Source: Azolla caroliniana
Taxonomy: Eukaryota > Polypodiophyta
Assembly (NCBI GenBank): GCA_043228905.1
Contig: JBHGNT010000014.1
Location: 10,974,001-11,038,000 of the forward strand
Length of the DNA stretch: 64,000 bases
Direction: 5' to 3'
The position numbers were made by a program, and so were the translations under genes. This document shows, one piece after another, positions 1 to 10,620 of this stretch. The notes beneath the pieces were generated by a model. That model was not told where the DNA came from. It made no database searches and saw only the letters and a list, made by a program, of their open reading frames with translations. The number at the start of each line of letters is the position of its first letter. Positions within the stretch are counted from its first letter, which is position 1.

Positions 1-201
1 TTAGCTGCATATATAAGTCACTTATGTACTTAGGTAAAAAGCAAGAGTAGTAAGTGAGAGTAGAGAAGAAGAACAGAAAAACTGACGAGAGCGAGTTGAG
101 CTCTATGTGTAATGAAATAGAAGCTTTTTGGTTTGCTGCACAGAGGTAAGTCTCCTTCCCCTTCCCCTTTTTGTCTTGAGCACTAAACGATCCAGCACAT
201 C
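1..201. other. Unassigned left flank of element A
   Basis: No coding domain is recognisable on either strand. The last five bases (ACATC) resemble the five bases to the right of element A at 8154-8158 (ATATC), so this piece is probably the other side of A's insertion site. Its translation does not continue the integrase of G0, so G0 may already have been truncated here. Confidence 0.4.
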
Positions 202-657
202 TATTAGAGATCTAAGTACTAAAGTAAGCTTAAGATAAGGATAAACAAATGATAGATAGAAAGGAGAAAGAGAAAGAAGGGTGCCGATCCACCCGACCAC
301 CCCCGAGAGAAGGGATCGAGATGGACTCGAGCCTCGATCGGCGTCCCATACCACCGCCATGGCGTCGAGTCGTACCTGGTGCTGGCGCGCTCGCTACAAG
401 AGTTGACCCACCACAAGAGCAGAGTCTCGATGTAGTCAAAAAGATGCTGAAATGAGGGTAGCTAGGCCTCTTATTTATAGCGATACCCAAGGCCTCCAAG
501 CAAGTTCACACTTGACCTAATGGGTTGTCTCAATCCCGAGGATTAAAAGTAATCCTCCCTTTCTTTACACTCTCGTTTAACCCTCACACTTATCCACGTG
601 TATAGAATACTACGGTAAATTCTCACCACGGGATATTAAATGGTCATGCCCGTAACA
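202..657 (-). repeat. 3' LTR of element A
   Basis: 456 bp, nearly identical to 7699-8153. On the minus strand it starts TGTTACGGGC and ends CTCTAATA, an imperfect inverted terminus. A TATA box (TATAAATA, minus) lies at about 472-479. The purine run AAAGAGGGGGAGTA immediately upstream on the minus strand (658-671) is the polypurine tract that primes plus-strand synthesis. Confidence 0.92.
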
Positions 658-1294
658 TACTCCCCCTCTTTAAAACATTGCACTCTTGCAATGGAAAGTT
701 AGGGAAATTAGTTCTGAGAGTATTTTCGCGTTCCCATGTGGCATCTTTTATTGATTTATCCATCCATTTTATTTTAAATTCTCGGATTTCTTTAGTACGT
801 AATTTTTTTGTTTTAACATCGAGAATTCTTTCTGGTACATTTGGTTTAGAAGATAATTCTTCAGAAGTAACCAGAGTTTCAGTTGTAACTGTATTGTCGC
901 CAAAACCTAGAAGTTCTTTTAGACGACTCACATGGAAGACTAGATGAATTCCAACACCATCGGGAAGAGCAAGACGATAGGCTGATGACCTAATGCGTTT
1001 GACGACTATAAAAGGTCCACAAAACCGTGGGGCTAACTTAGTGCACTTACCCGTAGACAATGTCTTAGAATTGTGAGGTACACGCAAAAATACCTTCTGT
1101 CCAGGGTTGAATACATGAGGTTGCCTATGATGATTGGCATAAAAACGCGCTCTATCTTGAGCTGTTTTTATATTATCTCGTGCAATATGCAACATGTCTT
1201 GCATATCCCGAAGAAAGTTTTGCGTACTTCGCAACTCATCATGATGTATATTAACATCAATCGGGGCTCGTGGCTGAAAACCATACATCAACAT
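644..1294 (-). pseudogene. Element A integrase C-terminus with chromodomain
   Basis: Open for 216 codons. The first part has the integrase C-terminal beta-barrel pattern (GQKVFLRVP, LAPRFCGPF, YRLALP, HLVFHVSRLK). It is followed by a chromodomain-like block, PERILDVKTKK ... IKWMDKSIKDATWE, which aligns with the W...ATWE core of plant chromovirus chromodomains. In chromoviruses this module is thought to steer integration to modified histones. The reading frame runs slightly into the 3' LTR. It is a fragment of the pol polyprotein, separated by stops from the catalytic core upstream. Confidence 0.85.
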
Positions 1295-1306
1295 AAAAGG
1301 ACTATA

Positions 1307-1762
1307 TCACGTCGACGTATGCTTGGAGCTGTTATAAGCAAACTCCAAAATTGGGAGATAACGTTCCCATTTTGTTGGTTTTGCACCAACGTATGCTCGA
1401 AGCATGTCCTCAATAATTTGATTTACTCGTTCTGTTTGTCCATCAGATTGAGGATGATCCGTGGAGCTCATGCTCAACATAGTTTCTAACTTCTTAAAGA
1501 CTTGCGTCCAGAAGTCACTAGTAAACTTTGGATCTCGATCACTCACGATATCCATCGATAACCCATAAAAACGAAACAATTCGTCAACGAATTGGTAAGC
1601 CAATTCAGGAGCTGTTACTGTGGTTTTAGTAGCAATAAATCTGGCCATTTTAGTTAGTCGATTAACAACAACCCAGATGGCATCATGACCTTTTTGGGTG
1701 CGAGGAAGGCTAACCATAAAATCCATGGATATAATTTCCCACTTATTATTGGGAATGTCCAA
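1307..1762 (-). pseudogene. Element A integrase catalytic core
   Basis: A 151-codon open stretch carrying the D,D,E triad of a retroviral-type integrase: SMDFMVSLP (first D), VSDRDPKFTSDFW (second D) and DGQTERVNQ (E). It inserts the cDNA copy into the chromosome. The core is complete for its family but is cut off by stops from both the zinc-binding domain (1775-2005) and the chromodomain part (644-1294). Confidence 0.88.
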
Positions 1763-1774
1763 GGGATGTAAAAG

Positions 1775-2005
1775 TCATGCGGCTTTAAGTCGCTCGGCTT
1801 TGTTAACCTGACACTGGTGACAATTAGCCACATAGTTATGTATGTCAGGATGCATCTTAGGCCAATAAAATTGAGTGGAGATGAGAACGAGTGTACGATG
1901 TATTCCAGGGTGCCCTGCTAAGGGTGCATCATGGCATTCAAAAAGAATCCTCTTTTTGACCTCGGGTAAATCTGGAACACAAACCTTCCCATTACGGTAG
2001 AGCAA
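1775..2005 (-). pseudogene. Element A integrase zinc-binding domain
   Basis: Contains the HHCC integrase N-terminal finger: two histidines in CHDAPLAGHPGIHRT and the pair CHQC. The finger helps integrase multimerise and bind LTR ends. It lies directly before the catalytic core in pol order and is broken from RNase H by frameshifts near 2005-2250. Confidence 0.85.
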
Positions 2006-2249
2006 ACCGTTAGCAATGTGGAAGTATTCCTTCGAGGATGTGGTGGTGCCTGTTCCAGACTCAACTCTTGCCTAGTATTTTGCAAAATAACTGTCATCAG
2101 CATACTTTCCTCGAAGGTGATCATAAAGATTTGATGTTATTTCAATGAAGCTAAGCATGTTAACTTCACGGATGTGACTTAGTGCATCAGCGACAGTGTT
2201 CATGGAACCTTTACGATATCGTATGGAAAAATCAAAGTCCTAGATGAGA

Positions 2250-2671
2250 TCAGCCCATCGTGGCCTTACGACCTTTCAGGTCTTGTTGGTCACAAAAATA
2301 TTTCAAGGACTCGTGGTCCGTAGTTACCACAAAGCGATTTCCATAAAGATAATGGCGCCATGTTTTGAGTGCATGTATAACTGCAAATATTTCCTTTTCT
2401 TGAACGATATACCAACATTGAGCAGAATCAAGTTTCTTACTCTCGAATGCTATTAGTTTACCATCTTGATACAAGACAACACCTATAGCATAATCGCTTG
2501 CATCGGTTTCAACCTCAAAAGGTTTTGAGGATCAGGTAAAAGAAGTGAAGGAGCCTTGCAAACCAGGTCCTTGAGTTCCTTAAAGGCGAGGTCTAGTGTA
2601 GCATTCCACACAATAGGTTTTGTAGACTTACGCGTTTGACCTTTTAAAAGATCAGTAAACAGCATCGTCAA
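2250..2671 (-). pseudogene. Element A RNase H region (two frames)
   Basis: Two consecutive open pieces (2250-2474 and 2483-2671) correspond to the RT connection and RNase H of Ty3 elements. Visible markers are the core LIAFESKKLDSAQ, the acidic-residue block WYIVQEKEIFAVIHAL and the TDHESLKYF segment. RNase H removes the RNA template during reverse transcription. At least one frameshift separates the pieces. Confidence 0.8.
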
Positions 2672-2695
2672 TTGGGAGTAATTACGAAGAGACTT

Positions 2696-3343
2696 TCACA
2701 AAAACCCGACAAAACCAAGGAATGATCGAACTTCTCGAATATTCCGAAGAGTGGGCCAAAGCTTGATTTTCTCAATGCGAGAAGGATCAATTTCAACTCC
2801 TCGTTCGGTTATGAGATGTCCTAGATAAATAATTGATTTCTTGAAGAACTCACATTTTGAGATCTTTGCATAAAACTGTTTGTCACGCAATGTTTGTAAA
2901 ACAAAGCTAACATGTCTAGCATGTTCTTGTAATGTACGGCTATAAACTAAAATATCATCCAAGAAAATAACGACAAATTTTCCAAGTTGTTCTCGGAAAA
3001 TGTCATTCATTTCTTGTTGAAAAGTAGCCGGAGCATTGGTCAAACCAAAAGGCATAACCAAAAACTCGTAATGCCCATAGCGCGTACGAAATGCCGTTTT
3101 AGGAACATCGTCCTCACTTATTCGTATTTGATGGTAGCTAGTACAGAGATCAAGTTTCGTAAAATACCGAGCTCCTTGGAGACGGTCAATTAGATCGTCA
3201 CCCTGGGGCAATGGGTACAAATTCTTGATCGTCACTTTATTCAAGCGTCGGTAATTAATACACATACGCCATGTGCCCTCTTTCTTTTTAACCAAGAGAA
3301 CTGGTGCACCCCATGGAGATTTACTATAACGTATATAACCCAT
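2696..3343 (-). pseudogene. Element A reverse transcriptase
   Basis: 216 codons covering RT fingers and palm: [26 protein letters not shown] (first catalytic D), [16 protein letters not shown] and [12 protein letters not shown] (the catalytic D-D pair). The order and wording are those of plant chromovirus RTs. The N-terminal part continues at 3454-3636, in a different frame after a break, and also beyond the solo LTR. Confidence 0.9.
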
Positions 3344-3460
3344 TCGTAAATAGTCCTTGAGTTGCTTAGATACCTCATCTTCTTCGGATCGACTTAAGCG
3401 ATACGGAGGTATACTTATTGGTGCAACACCAGGTACAATATCTATACGATGGTCTATATT

Positions 3461-3861
3461 ACGTTTGGAGGTAACCCATCAGGTAGTTCACTTGGAAAAA
3501 CATCATGAAAATCATTTAAGATTTCATCAAGTTGTTGTTGTTCAAAATATGTTAATTGAACCGGGACATTATCGATATTGTAAATGTTGTCGTGCCTTTC
3601 GGCGCCGGATCGTTGTGTGAGTCGGGTGGGAACCACTGAGGTTTTGGACTAGGACAAAGTATTACGTTTAGGAGGTAACCCATCAGGTAGTTCACTTGGA
3701 AAAACATCATGAAAATCATTTAAGATTTCATCAAGTTGTTGTTGTTCAAAATATGTTAATTGAATCGGGACATTATCGATATTGTAAACGTTGTCGTGCC
3801 TTTCGGCGCCGGATCGTTGCGTGAGTCAGGTGGGAACCACTGAGGTTTTGGACTAGGAGAA
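3461..3861. repeat. Tandem duplication of about 200 bp across a solo LTR edge
   Basis: The stretch 3461-3659 is repeated almost exactly at 3661-3861. Each copy holds RT-linker sequence of element A followed by about 70 bp of the end of a foreign LTR (starting TGTCGTGCCTTTCGG). The duplication therefore happened after the solo LTR had inserted. The copies differ at several bases; for example the target site is ATGT in copy 1 and ACGT in copy 2. Confidence 0.85.
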
Positions 3862-4566
3862 AGAAGAATATGAGATGAGGCTAGTAATGAATAGATTATT
3901 AGAAAGAGAGATAGAAATTTCGTGAATCCCACGAGTGTATTGTATTCGATTAATCAATATTTAGATAAGAATATGTATTTAGATTGAAAGAAAGATATAA
4001 GAAACTTGTGAATCCCACAAGTATAGATTATATTATTTTCGTGAATCCCATGATTATATTAATCGGTTGGTGTTTTCGGAAATATATCCAATTTCCAAAT
4101 ATTTCACACACCTTTTACATTGTGCTCCTCATCCTTATATAGAGATGAGAGAGTCTTTTCCAACCCATGCGTTTTCTCTAACTATAGACTCCATGCTTTT
4201 TCTATAGATAGACTATATGCTTTATCTAAAGTGATCATGCTTTTTCTAACTTGTGCGTTTTTTATAAACTATAGCGTTCATACACGCTAGATATGCATGC
4301 GTAGCTTTTTCTTTTAGCATGCGTTTTTTTCTTTTAACTAAAGTTTATCCTATGTGAACTTAACTTTCTTTGTGGGACATCTACTTTTTAACACTAATGA
4401 AATGCTAGTGTAATGGTAAGACATTACATTATTAACATGGAGGTGCAAGGTTCGAATCTTGCCCTATGCATGTTATATATATTTTAATATTTTCTACTAT
4501 TTATTCATATTTATTAAATCGGTACTTTATAAGTTTTTCACGTAGTGTACGAAATACACTACGACA
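3792..4566 (-). mobile_element. Solo LTR related to element F, inside element A
   Basis: 775 bp with ends TGTCG/CGACA (minus orientation), flanked by the perfect 4-bp duplication ACGT at 3788-3791 and 4567-4570. Removing it and one ACGT restores the reading frame of A from DPDIHV to YNIDNVP. Its end (GGCGCCGAAAGGCACGACA on minus) and its start (TGTCGTAGTGTAT) match the F LTR at 16031 and 51823. It is a solo LTR, left after recombination between two LTRs. Confidence 0.88.
4403..4459 (+). other. tRNA-like A-box/B-box module in a solo LTR
   Basis: TGCTAGTGTAATGGTAAG resembles a Pol III A box. It is followed about 30 nt later by GGTTCGAATCT, a near-perfect B box (T-arm) sequence. No full cloverleaf can be built, so it is not called a tRNA gene. 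The same module occurs in the same LTR family at 16147-16200 and 51939-51991, always antisense to the element. Confidence 0.6.
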
Positions 4567-5051
4567 ACGTGAATGTCCGGATCAAGTACACAATAAAATA
4601 ACGTAGAACAAGACAACTCGGATATTGATGGACACGAGGAAACAATCGAGAGGGATTGTTTTTTTACACATTGAATAAATTGCGTACAATCGTTCAGTAC
4701 AAAAGAAATGGAATGGCGAACCCAATCAATAAATAAAGAAGAGTTTTTATTATAAAACCAGGGATAACCCAGTATTACATCGGTGGTACAAAGATTCATT
4801 ACATGGAAGTCTACTTCCTCTATATAAGTATCAATAGAAATTCCTAATGAATGAATCGCCCCGTTGATGTATTGTACTCTTCCATCAGCCAAGTGCACCG
4901 TGTAGGTGTGATCACTTACGGTGGGTTGGATTCCCCATATCTGAACCAAACGATCATTCACAAAATTGTGTGAGCTTCCCGAATCAAATAAAAATTGTAC
5001 GGGAGATCCATTGATATACTCGTTTGCACGTAGTAAATCATTGGGACCCAA
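4567..5051 (-). pseudogene. Element A aspartic protease region
   Basis: The protease of the gag-pol polyprotein, with active site FLFDSGSSHNFV (D-S-G) near residue 22 and a flap-like region GYPWFYNKNSSLFIDW downstream. It cleaves the polyprotein in the virus-like particle. The reading frame is interrupted at 4566 by the solo LTR; the host codons resume at 3791 in the same frame. Confidence 0.85.
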
Positions 5052-5083
5052 TACACAGTGAGGGAAAGAACATTGACAATTAC

Positions 5084-5651
5084 TTAAATGATGTGTATAA
5101 ACCTGAAGGACATTAGGAATTTGACCTTTATGGTCTGCAGCTTTAGCTTTGTTGTCGTGCTCTTTCCGTTGGAGCTTTCGACATTAATCTTTTGTATGAC
5201 CCTTCTTTTTGCAGAATACGCAAAAAGGATGTTGTCGCTTACAGTCGCGATCCAGGCATTCGTTGGGTGTCTTGCGTTTCCCAACAAATTGCGACTGCTT
5301 AGTCCCGGGCGCTTCGTTGGGTTTGTTGTGGTCCTTCTTCGAAGTGTGTGGATAGCGAAGAACTATTTCAACGGCCTCTTCGAAGGATTTTGGATCCTTA
5401 TCGTGCACTATCCACTGATAGTCCGAATTGGGGATGCCATTGACAAAACAAGCTATCAACCAATTGTCCCCTTCTAGACCCGATTTTTGGATTTGGGTTC
5501 TAGCATGGTGAACATAGTCTTCTAGAGAGGAAAATTTCCTGCTAGAGAGGTTCATTAAAGCTTGTGCTGCCTCGGTTCGAGAGGGAGGTTGCAGAAATTG
5601 GCCCTTAAAAACCGTGACAAAATCTGTCCAGGTATCGGGCAATTTCCCCAT
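5084..5651 (-). pseudogene. Element A gag, capsid end and zinc knuckle
   Basis: The open stretch 5184-5651 has retrotransposon gag features: WTDFVTVFKGQFLQPPSRTEA, LSSLEDYVHHARTQ-like helices and the zinc knuckle CVFCKKKGHTKD, which would be CX2CX4HX4C if the last Cys follows after the frame break. It packages element RNA. The part to 5084 is in another frame. Confidence 0.8.
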
Positions 5652-5842
5652 AGTACGGAGCCCACGCCACCAGGCGGCGGCCTTACCCCCGAGTTCTCGG
5701 CCGACATATGCAATCTTCGTACTATCTGGCGTGGGATAGACCTCAAAATGAGACTCCCATCGTCCCAGCCATGTGCAGATGCTTCTTCGGTTCTTTCCTT
5801 TTTGTCTCCCATAAATGGCTTAACGACAAATGATGGTTCACC

Positions 5843-6058
5843 TTATCGCTCATCAGGTCTATTAGTCTCACGTTGTAGACTAATGACACGTGCCTCAAGA
5901 GCACTCTGAGATTGCCGAAGTTCGGTCATCTGTTGAGCGGTGAAACTAAGGTATTGGGTTATTTGTGCCAAATACATCTCAGTGGACATTTGTCCAGGAG
6001 GATTCCCTTGAGTTTCTTCCGCTTGAGCGGATGACATCAGGTCGTTAATTTGAGCCAT
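5843..6058 (-). pseudogene. Element A gag N-terminus
   Basis: 71 codons from an ATG, MAQINDLMSSAQAEETQG onward, with a predicted coiled-coil-like stretch (QMTELRQSQSALEARVISLQ). This pattern is usual at the start of chromovirus gag. A frame break separates it from the capsid part at 5184-5812. Confidence 0.7.
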
Positions 6059-7686
6059 TAAAGATTATTTCTGGAAAAGAAATAGGACAAGGTCAGAGAT
6101 ATAGTCATAACATCATGTCGTGATGTAAACATATCATGGGCGAGCATTAATCGATATCATTATCTCACGTCAATACCCCTCTAGATGTATGAGATGAGGT
6201 TCAAGATCAGGTTACTATGGTAACACAAAGGTGTTTTAAAAACCATGGGGGTGACAAATAAATGTCTTTCCCTGATCTCTATATCTATTTTTTCATGGTG
6301 GCTCCCCGAGGCTCAACCATGTATGTTCGCGTCATGAATTGTTTATACACGAAAAAAATGTTAACAATAAACTATGTTTCGGTGCTCTTTAAGTCCTATT
6401 ACGAGGACCCCAAGGTGCACTTAGAACTTAAGTCTAAACATGTGTTATAGTCATATATATCAAGGATGTTGTATGGTCTTGGTCATATTTGAACTCGAGA
6501 CCTCGAGAACAAATACATTAAACACTTGAGCCAACCAAGTAAGTTGCTCTTCTCGAATGCTTAATGTTTGATGCGTATAAGAGATATGCGAGGCAATTGA
6601 TCATATATGTTTTTTTTTAAAAGAACATATATTTCAAGGGTCCTTATTTCGCCCTCATTTACCAAAACTATGTTGGTACGTTACCTAACCTCAAGTCTCG
6701 TAATTACGATGGCATACGCCAAATTGCAACCTAATGGTTAAGCCAAATAAGCCTTCGTTTCGTAGTAGGCCCACGTGGCCCATCACATGGTCACGTCATT
6801 ACGAATGCCTCTCATAAGAACGAGCTCAGGGTGGCATCGTATCCATGTAACGAGGGAGGAATGTTGGATACGTGCGTCATTGGAGCGACCTCACTTGAAG
6901 TGGGTCAAGCCCTATGTACTCAACATCATTATGGCTATTGGCGTTTCTTTATGTAACGAAATCGAGGTCATCAACGGGGTTGTCAACAATAAAAAATTGT
7001 TGAAAAAGGGATGGTGACAACGCCATTCTCACAAAAATGTGAGGACGGTCACCAACATCCTTTTCCCGACAAGGACAACTTTCGATATAATCACGTAATA
7101 ACGAATATACACATATGTTTACTTATCACATATATACGATCAAATACGTATATATGTGACCACATATGCCTATATTAAACATATCGTTATATTAAATATC
7201 CACAAATGATGTGATTGAGATACGTAATCGAGGTATATACCTCTACGCACATGAAACATCCTCAAATAAGAGATCATCGTAATACGCAATTGAGGTATTG
7301 ACCTCTTACGCATACGAAACCAACCGCATATCGTTTACAACAAATCAAGGTATTAAACTCATACGTAATTGATGTATTAACCTTGTACGCATACGACACT
7401 CATCACATATTATTAATATGTCAAATGAGGTATTGACCTCGTGCACATATGTAAACGTTTTAGATAATCAATTAAAGACCACTACAACATCATTGACTTA
7501 ATGAAAAAAACTGACATATAAACTAAACACATGATTAGATGGGAGAAGAGAGAATAGAAAGAAAAATTATGGAAAGAGTTACCGAAGTTCTTTGTTGATC
7601 GTTCTCTAGATCAAGGCCGACCACACAACGATCGATCAGCATCAATCAAAAGACAAATGAAAAACAAAGAAACATTAGTACATAAA
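6059..7686 (-). other. Long untranslated leader of element A
   Basis: About 1.6 kb between gag and the primer-binding site with no supported coding region; the open frame at 6775-7017 (plus) shows no recognisable domain. It contains a tRNA-like A/B box pair on the minus strand (6486-6538: TTGGTTGGCTCAAGTG and GAGTTCAAATA) and the palindrome series at 7230-7440. Such a long leader may hold further old insertions whose borders I cannot see. Confidence 0.5.
7215..7445. repeat. Degenerate repeats with short palindromes
   Basis: Four loosely repeated units, each with an ACGYAATTGA-like start and a short inverted repeat: the perfect 14-bp palindrome GAGGTATATACCTC at 7230-7243, near copies GAGGTATTGACCTC at 7292-7305 and 7427-7440, and a decayed one near 7370-7385. 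Each is followed by TACGCA(C/T)A. They could form small hairpins in the leader RNA. Confidence 0.7.
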
Positions 7687-7696
7687 TCTGATACCA
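7687..7696 (-). promoter_or_regulatory. Element A primer-binding site (initiator tRNA-Met)
   Basis: Minus strand TGGTATCAGA, the usual plant sequence complementary to the 3' end of initiator methionine tRNA, two bases downstream of the 5' LTR end. Reverse transcription starts here. Confidence 0.85.
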
Positions 7697-7698
7697 AA

Positions 7699-8153
7699 TA
7701 TTAGAGATCTAAGTACTAAAGTAAGCTTAAGATAAGGATAAAAAAATGATAGATAGAAAGGAGAAAGAGAAAGAAGGGTGCCGATCCACCCGACAACCCC
7801 CGAGCGAAGGGATCAAGACGGACTCGAGCCTCGATCGGCGTCCCATACCACCGCCGTGGCGTCGAGTCGTACCTGGTGCTGGCGCGCTCGCTACAAGAGT
7901 TGACCAACCACAAGACCAGAGTCTCGATGTAGTCAAAAAGATCCTGAAATGAGGGTAGCTAGGCCTCTTATTTATAGCGATACCCAAGGCCCCCAGGCAA
8001 GTTCACATTGACCTAATGGGTTGTCTCAATCCCGAGGATTGAAAGTAATCCTCCCCTTCTTTACACTCTCGTTTAACCCTCACACTTATCCACGTGTATA
8101 GAATACTACGGTAAATTCTCACCACGGGATATTAAATGGTCATGCCCGTAACA
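7699..8153 (-). repeat. 5' LTR of element A
   Basis: 455 bp, the partner of 202-657 with scattered substitutions. It ends next to the primer-binding site, which identifies it as the 5' LTR and fixes the minus orientation. It carries the promoter of the element. Confidence 0.92.
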
Positions 8154-8156
8154 ATA

Positions 8157-8642
8157 TCACGATCCATTGTGCACACAGAAGAGCCATAGTGCCTTTGTAA
8201 CACAAACATAGTCATCAAGAAAGCGTCGCATATGGGGCCACCAAAAGGATCGTTGAACTAGATCCAACGTCTTAGTACTACCGAAATGTCTAGCTATATG
8301 GGTGTCGTGACAATTTTGGACAATTTGAAGGCAACAAGAGCAATCGGAAACATACCCGAGCTTTTTAAAGAATAATAAACCATCATGATATTCGAATTGT
8401 TGGTAGTCCATACCTGGTTGTTGAGACTGGGAACAGGATGGCCGAGAGGTATCAATTTGTGCTAGAATGGCTTGAGCAAAACTATTCCTCTTCAAGTTGG
8501 CACGTATGGCATCAATAATCCGGGAATCATATGTTGTGGGAAAATTCCGCATTGTGTGCAAACGTGTTGGTCCCCAAATTACCTGCTTTTGATTATCAAA
8601 TGCTGGATCACCCGGATGAGGTGCAAGATATGAATGTTGCAA
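8157..8642 (-). pseudogene. G0 integrase N-terminal region
   Basis: 161 codons: the end of RNase H or linker, then the integrase zinc-finger region with HDTHIARHFGSTKTLDLVQRSFWWPHMRRFLDDYV. H-H is present, but the expected C-X2-C is damaged (YVCVTKALWLFC). It is truncated by the insertion of element A, and the catalytic core is not found to the left. Confidence 0.75.
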
Positions 8643-8795
8643 TAGTGCATCTGCTTTTCATTGTTGCTTCCCCCGCCGATATGTGATTTTGAAGTCAAAA
8701 TGCGTGAGGAATTGGGGCCACCGAGCTTGCCGTCGATTTAGTACACGAGCATTCTGGAAGTAAGCAAGCTTTTTGTGATCACTAAAGGCGATGAC

Positions 8796-9200
8796 CTAAT
8801 GAGGAGAGCCCTCTAAGAAGTGCCTCCATTGCACAAACGAATCCACGATGGCTAATAACTCCTTGTCATGTATCTCATAGTTAATTTCCGTGGCATCAAA
8901 TTTGCTTGAGTGGAAAGCCACAGGATGTAACTTTTCTTTATCTCCTTGTTGTGAAAGGATGCTACCGAGGGAGAAATTTGATGCGTTGGCCTCCATGACG
9001 AATGGTTTGTTTGCATCCACATGAGCTAGAATAGGAGCTAATGTAAAGGCTTTCTTAAGATGCATAAAAGCCATGTCTGCTTCATTGGACCAAAGAAATG
9101 ACAGTCCCTTCTTGGTAAGTTGTGTGAGAGGTAAAATAATCTTCAAGTAATCTTGTATAAACTTGCAGTAGAAGTCAGCAAAGCCTAGGAAACATTGCAC
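8796..9200 (-). pseudogene. G0 RT connection and RNase H start
   Basis: 134 codons: FLGFADFYCKFIQDY (RT thumb/connection), KGLSFLWSNEADMAFMHLKKAFTLAPIL, then the RNase H start FVMEANASNFSLGSILSQQ, where the first acidic residue is E instead of the usual D, and YEIHDKELLAIVDSF with its acidic motif. It continues pol from the RT at 9240-10564 across stops. Confidence 0.82.
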
Positions 9201-9239
9201 ATCTCATAACTAACGTGCAGTTTTGCCACTCTAGCACAG

Positions 9240-9590
9240 TTTCGACTTTAGTTGGATCTATGGAGATGCCTTTTGAGGAGATGACGTAGCCTAGAAATTC
9301 CACTTGCTTGCAGTCAAAGCTACATTTTTCTAGTTTGAGGAGATGATGTAGCCATGCTCTCGGAGTCGTTTTAGTACTAATAGTACATGAGAATCATGCT
9401 CTTCCTGGGTCTTCAATAAATCAATAGATCATCCAGATAGATGATCAAATAGATATCCAAGAGATCTCTGAATATATCATTTTCCATGTGTTGGAAGACT
9501 GCGGGCGCATTGGTTAGACCGAACGGCATAACGGTGTACTCGAAGTGCCCATATCGGGTGCGTAAAGCGGTCTTCTATTCGTCTCTTGGT
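9240..9590 (-). pseudogene. G0 RT palm with YLDD box (stop-interrupted)
   Basis: Translating the minus strand gives [21 protein letters not shown], then [13 protein letters not shown] at about 9420-9440, containing the RT catalytic Y-L-D-D. Several in-frame stops follow at once. It joins the fingers region in 9575-10564, where the first catalytic D (FTKIDLRGAY) is found. Confidence 0.78.
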
Positions 9591-10564
9591 CGGATCCGCA
9601 CAATGTTATATGCTCCTCGTAAGTCGATTTTTGTAAAAAACTTGGCACCATTTACACGTTCTAATAGACTTGATATAAGGGGAAGTGCATACCTATTCCG
9701 AATGGTGACCTTATTCAAGCCGTGGTAATCAATGACGAGACGAAGGGATCCATCTTTCTTTTTGACAAAGAAAATGGGTGCACCGGCTGGAGATTTTGAA
9801 TGACGAATAAACCCGCTTGCTAAATTCTCTTCTATGTAGGCTCGAAGGACTTCCAACTCGGTTGGTGACAAGTTGTAAATCGGTCCCCACGGTGGCTTTG
9901 TTCTTGGTTGTAAATTGATGGGGCAATCATAGGGATGATGATGAGGAAGAGTACCAGCTCTGACCTTGTAAAATACATCGGCATAAGGATGATATTTCGC
10001 GGGAAGTTGAACTAAGGATTCCTTTTTAATAGTGCTAGAAGGATGTACTGATATTGCAAATAGAAACATTGACTCCTTGCGTCCTGCTTCGCGTAATTGA
10101 TGGAGCGAAATGGTCGAAACTCGATGAGTAGATTCTGGGGGTTGTCGATACCAGACTTCTCTTGTTCTCCAATCTATGTCTGCATTATGTACTTCAAACC
10201 AAGGTAAGCCCAGGACAATGGGATGCTCTGGACTACTAATTATATTAAATGATACCACACACACAAAGCTATCTAGGACAACCTGAATGGGTTTTGGCTC
10301 TTCTTCGATATTCCCAGAAGCAATGGGACGACCATCAATGACTACTACAGATGCTGGGCAAGGAAGTTTTCTTAAGGATATCTGAGAAGCTTGGGTAAAA
10401 TTCTGATCCATGAAACAGGAATTGGCTCCGGAATCTAAAAGTGCTAAGACATGTACTAGAGGGGTACTTTTACTACTATTCATGACTTGGGCTAACAACA
10501 CATTGCTAACTTGCTTAGAGGGAATGGAACCACTAATGGGCTGCACAAATCTAGGGTTGTCCAA
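9575..10564 (-). pseudogene. G0 protease and N-terminal RT
   Basis: 330 open codons. A retropepsin active site LALLDSGANSCFMD (D-S-G) is near residue 41 and ILGLPWF-type flap/C-terminal residues (VLGLPWFEVHNADIDW) near 120. The RT fingers and palm follow: YNLSPTELEVLRAYIEENLASGFIR, KDGSLRLVIDYHGLN and FTKIDLRGAYNIVRI (first catalytic D). The piece ends where frameshifts separate it from the YLDD box. Confidence 0.85.
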
Positions 10565-10620
10565 CCAAACAACTCCTATTTTGGCTGGACTTAGTTGTTT
10601 AACTCTTCCTTTAATTGACT

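Larger units (their letters stand above)
202..8153 (-). mobile_element. Element A: decayed Ty3 chromovirus, about 8 kb
   Basis: A complete but degenerate LTR retrotransposon read right to left: 5' LTR 7699-8153, initiator tRNA-Met primer site 7687-7696, long leader, gag, protease, RT, RNase H, integrase with C-terminal chromodomain, polypurine tract next to 657, and 3' LTR 202-657. A chromodomain after integrase defines chromoviruses. The coding part is broken by many frameshifts and by a solo LTR at 3792-4566, so it cannot be autonomous. The flanking 5-mers ACATC and ATATC differ at one base. It sits in the integrase of the older element G0. Confidence 0.88.

Noticed and set aside
4403-4475. 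A functional tRNA gene
   Set aside because: A and B boxes are visible, but no acceptor stem or anticodon arm can be paired.
6775-7017. An 80-codon open frame in the leader of element A
   Set aside because: It has no recognisable domain and no conserved context, and lies antisense within a decayed leader.
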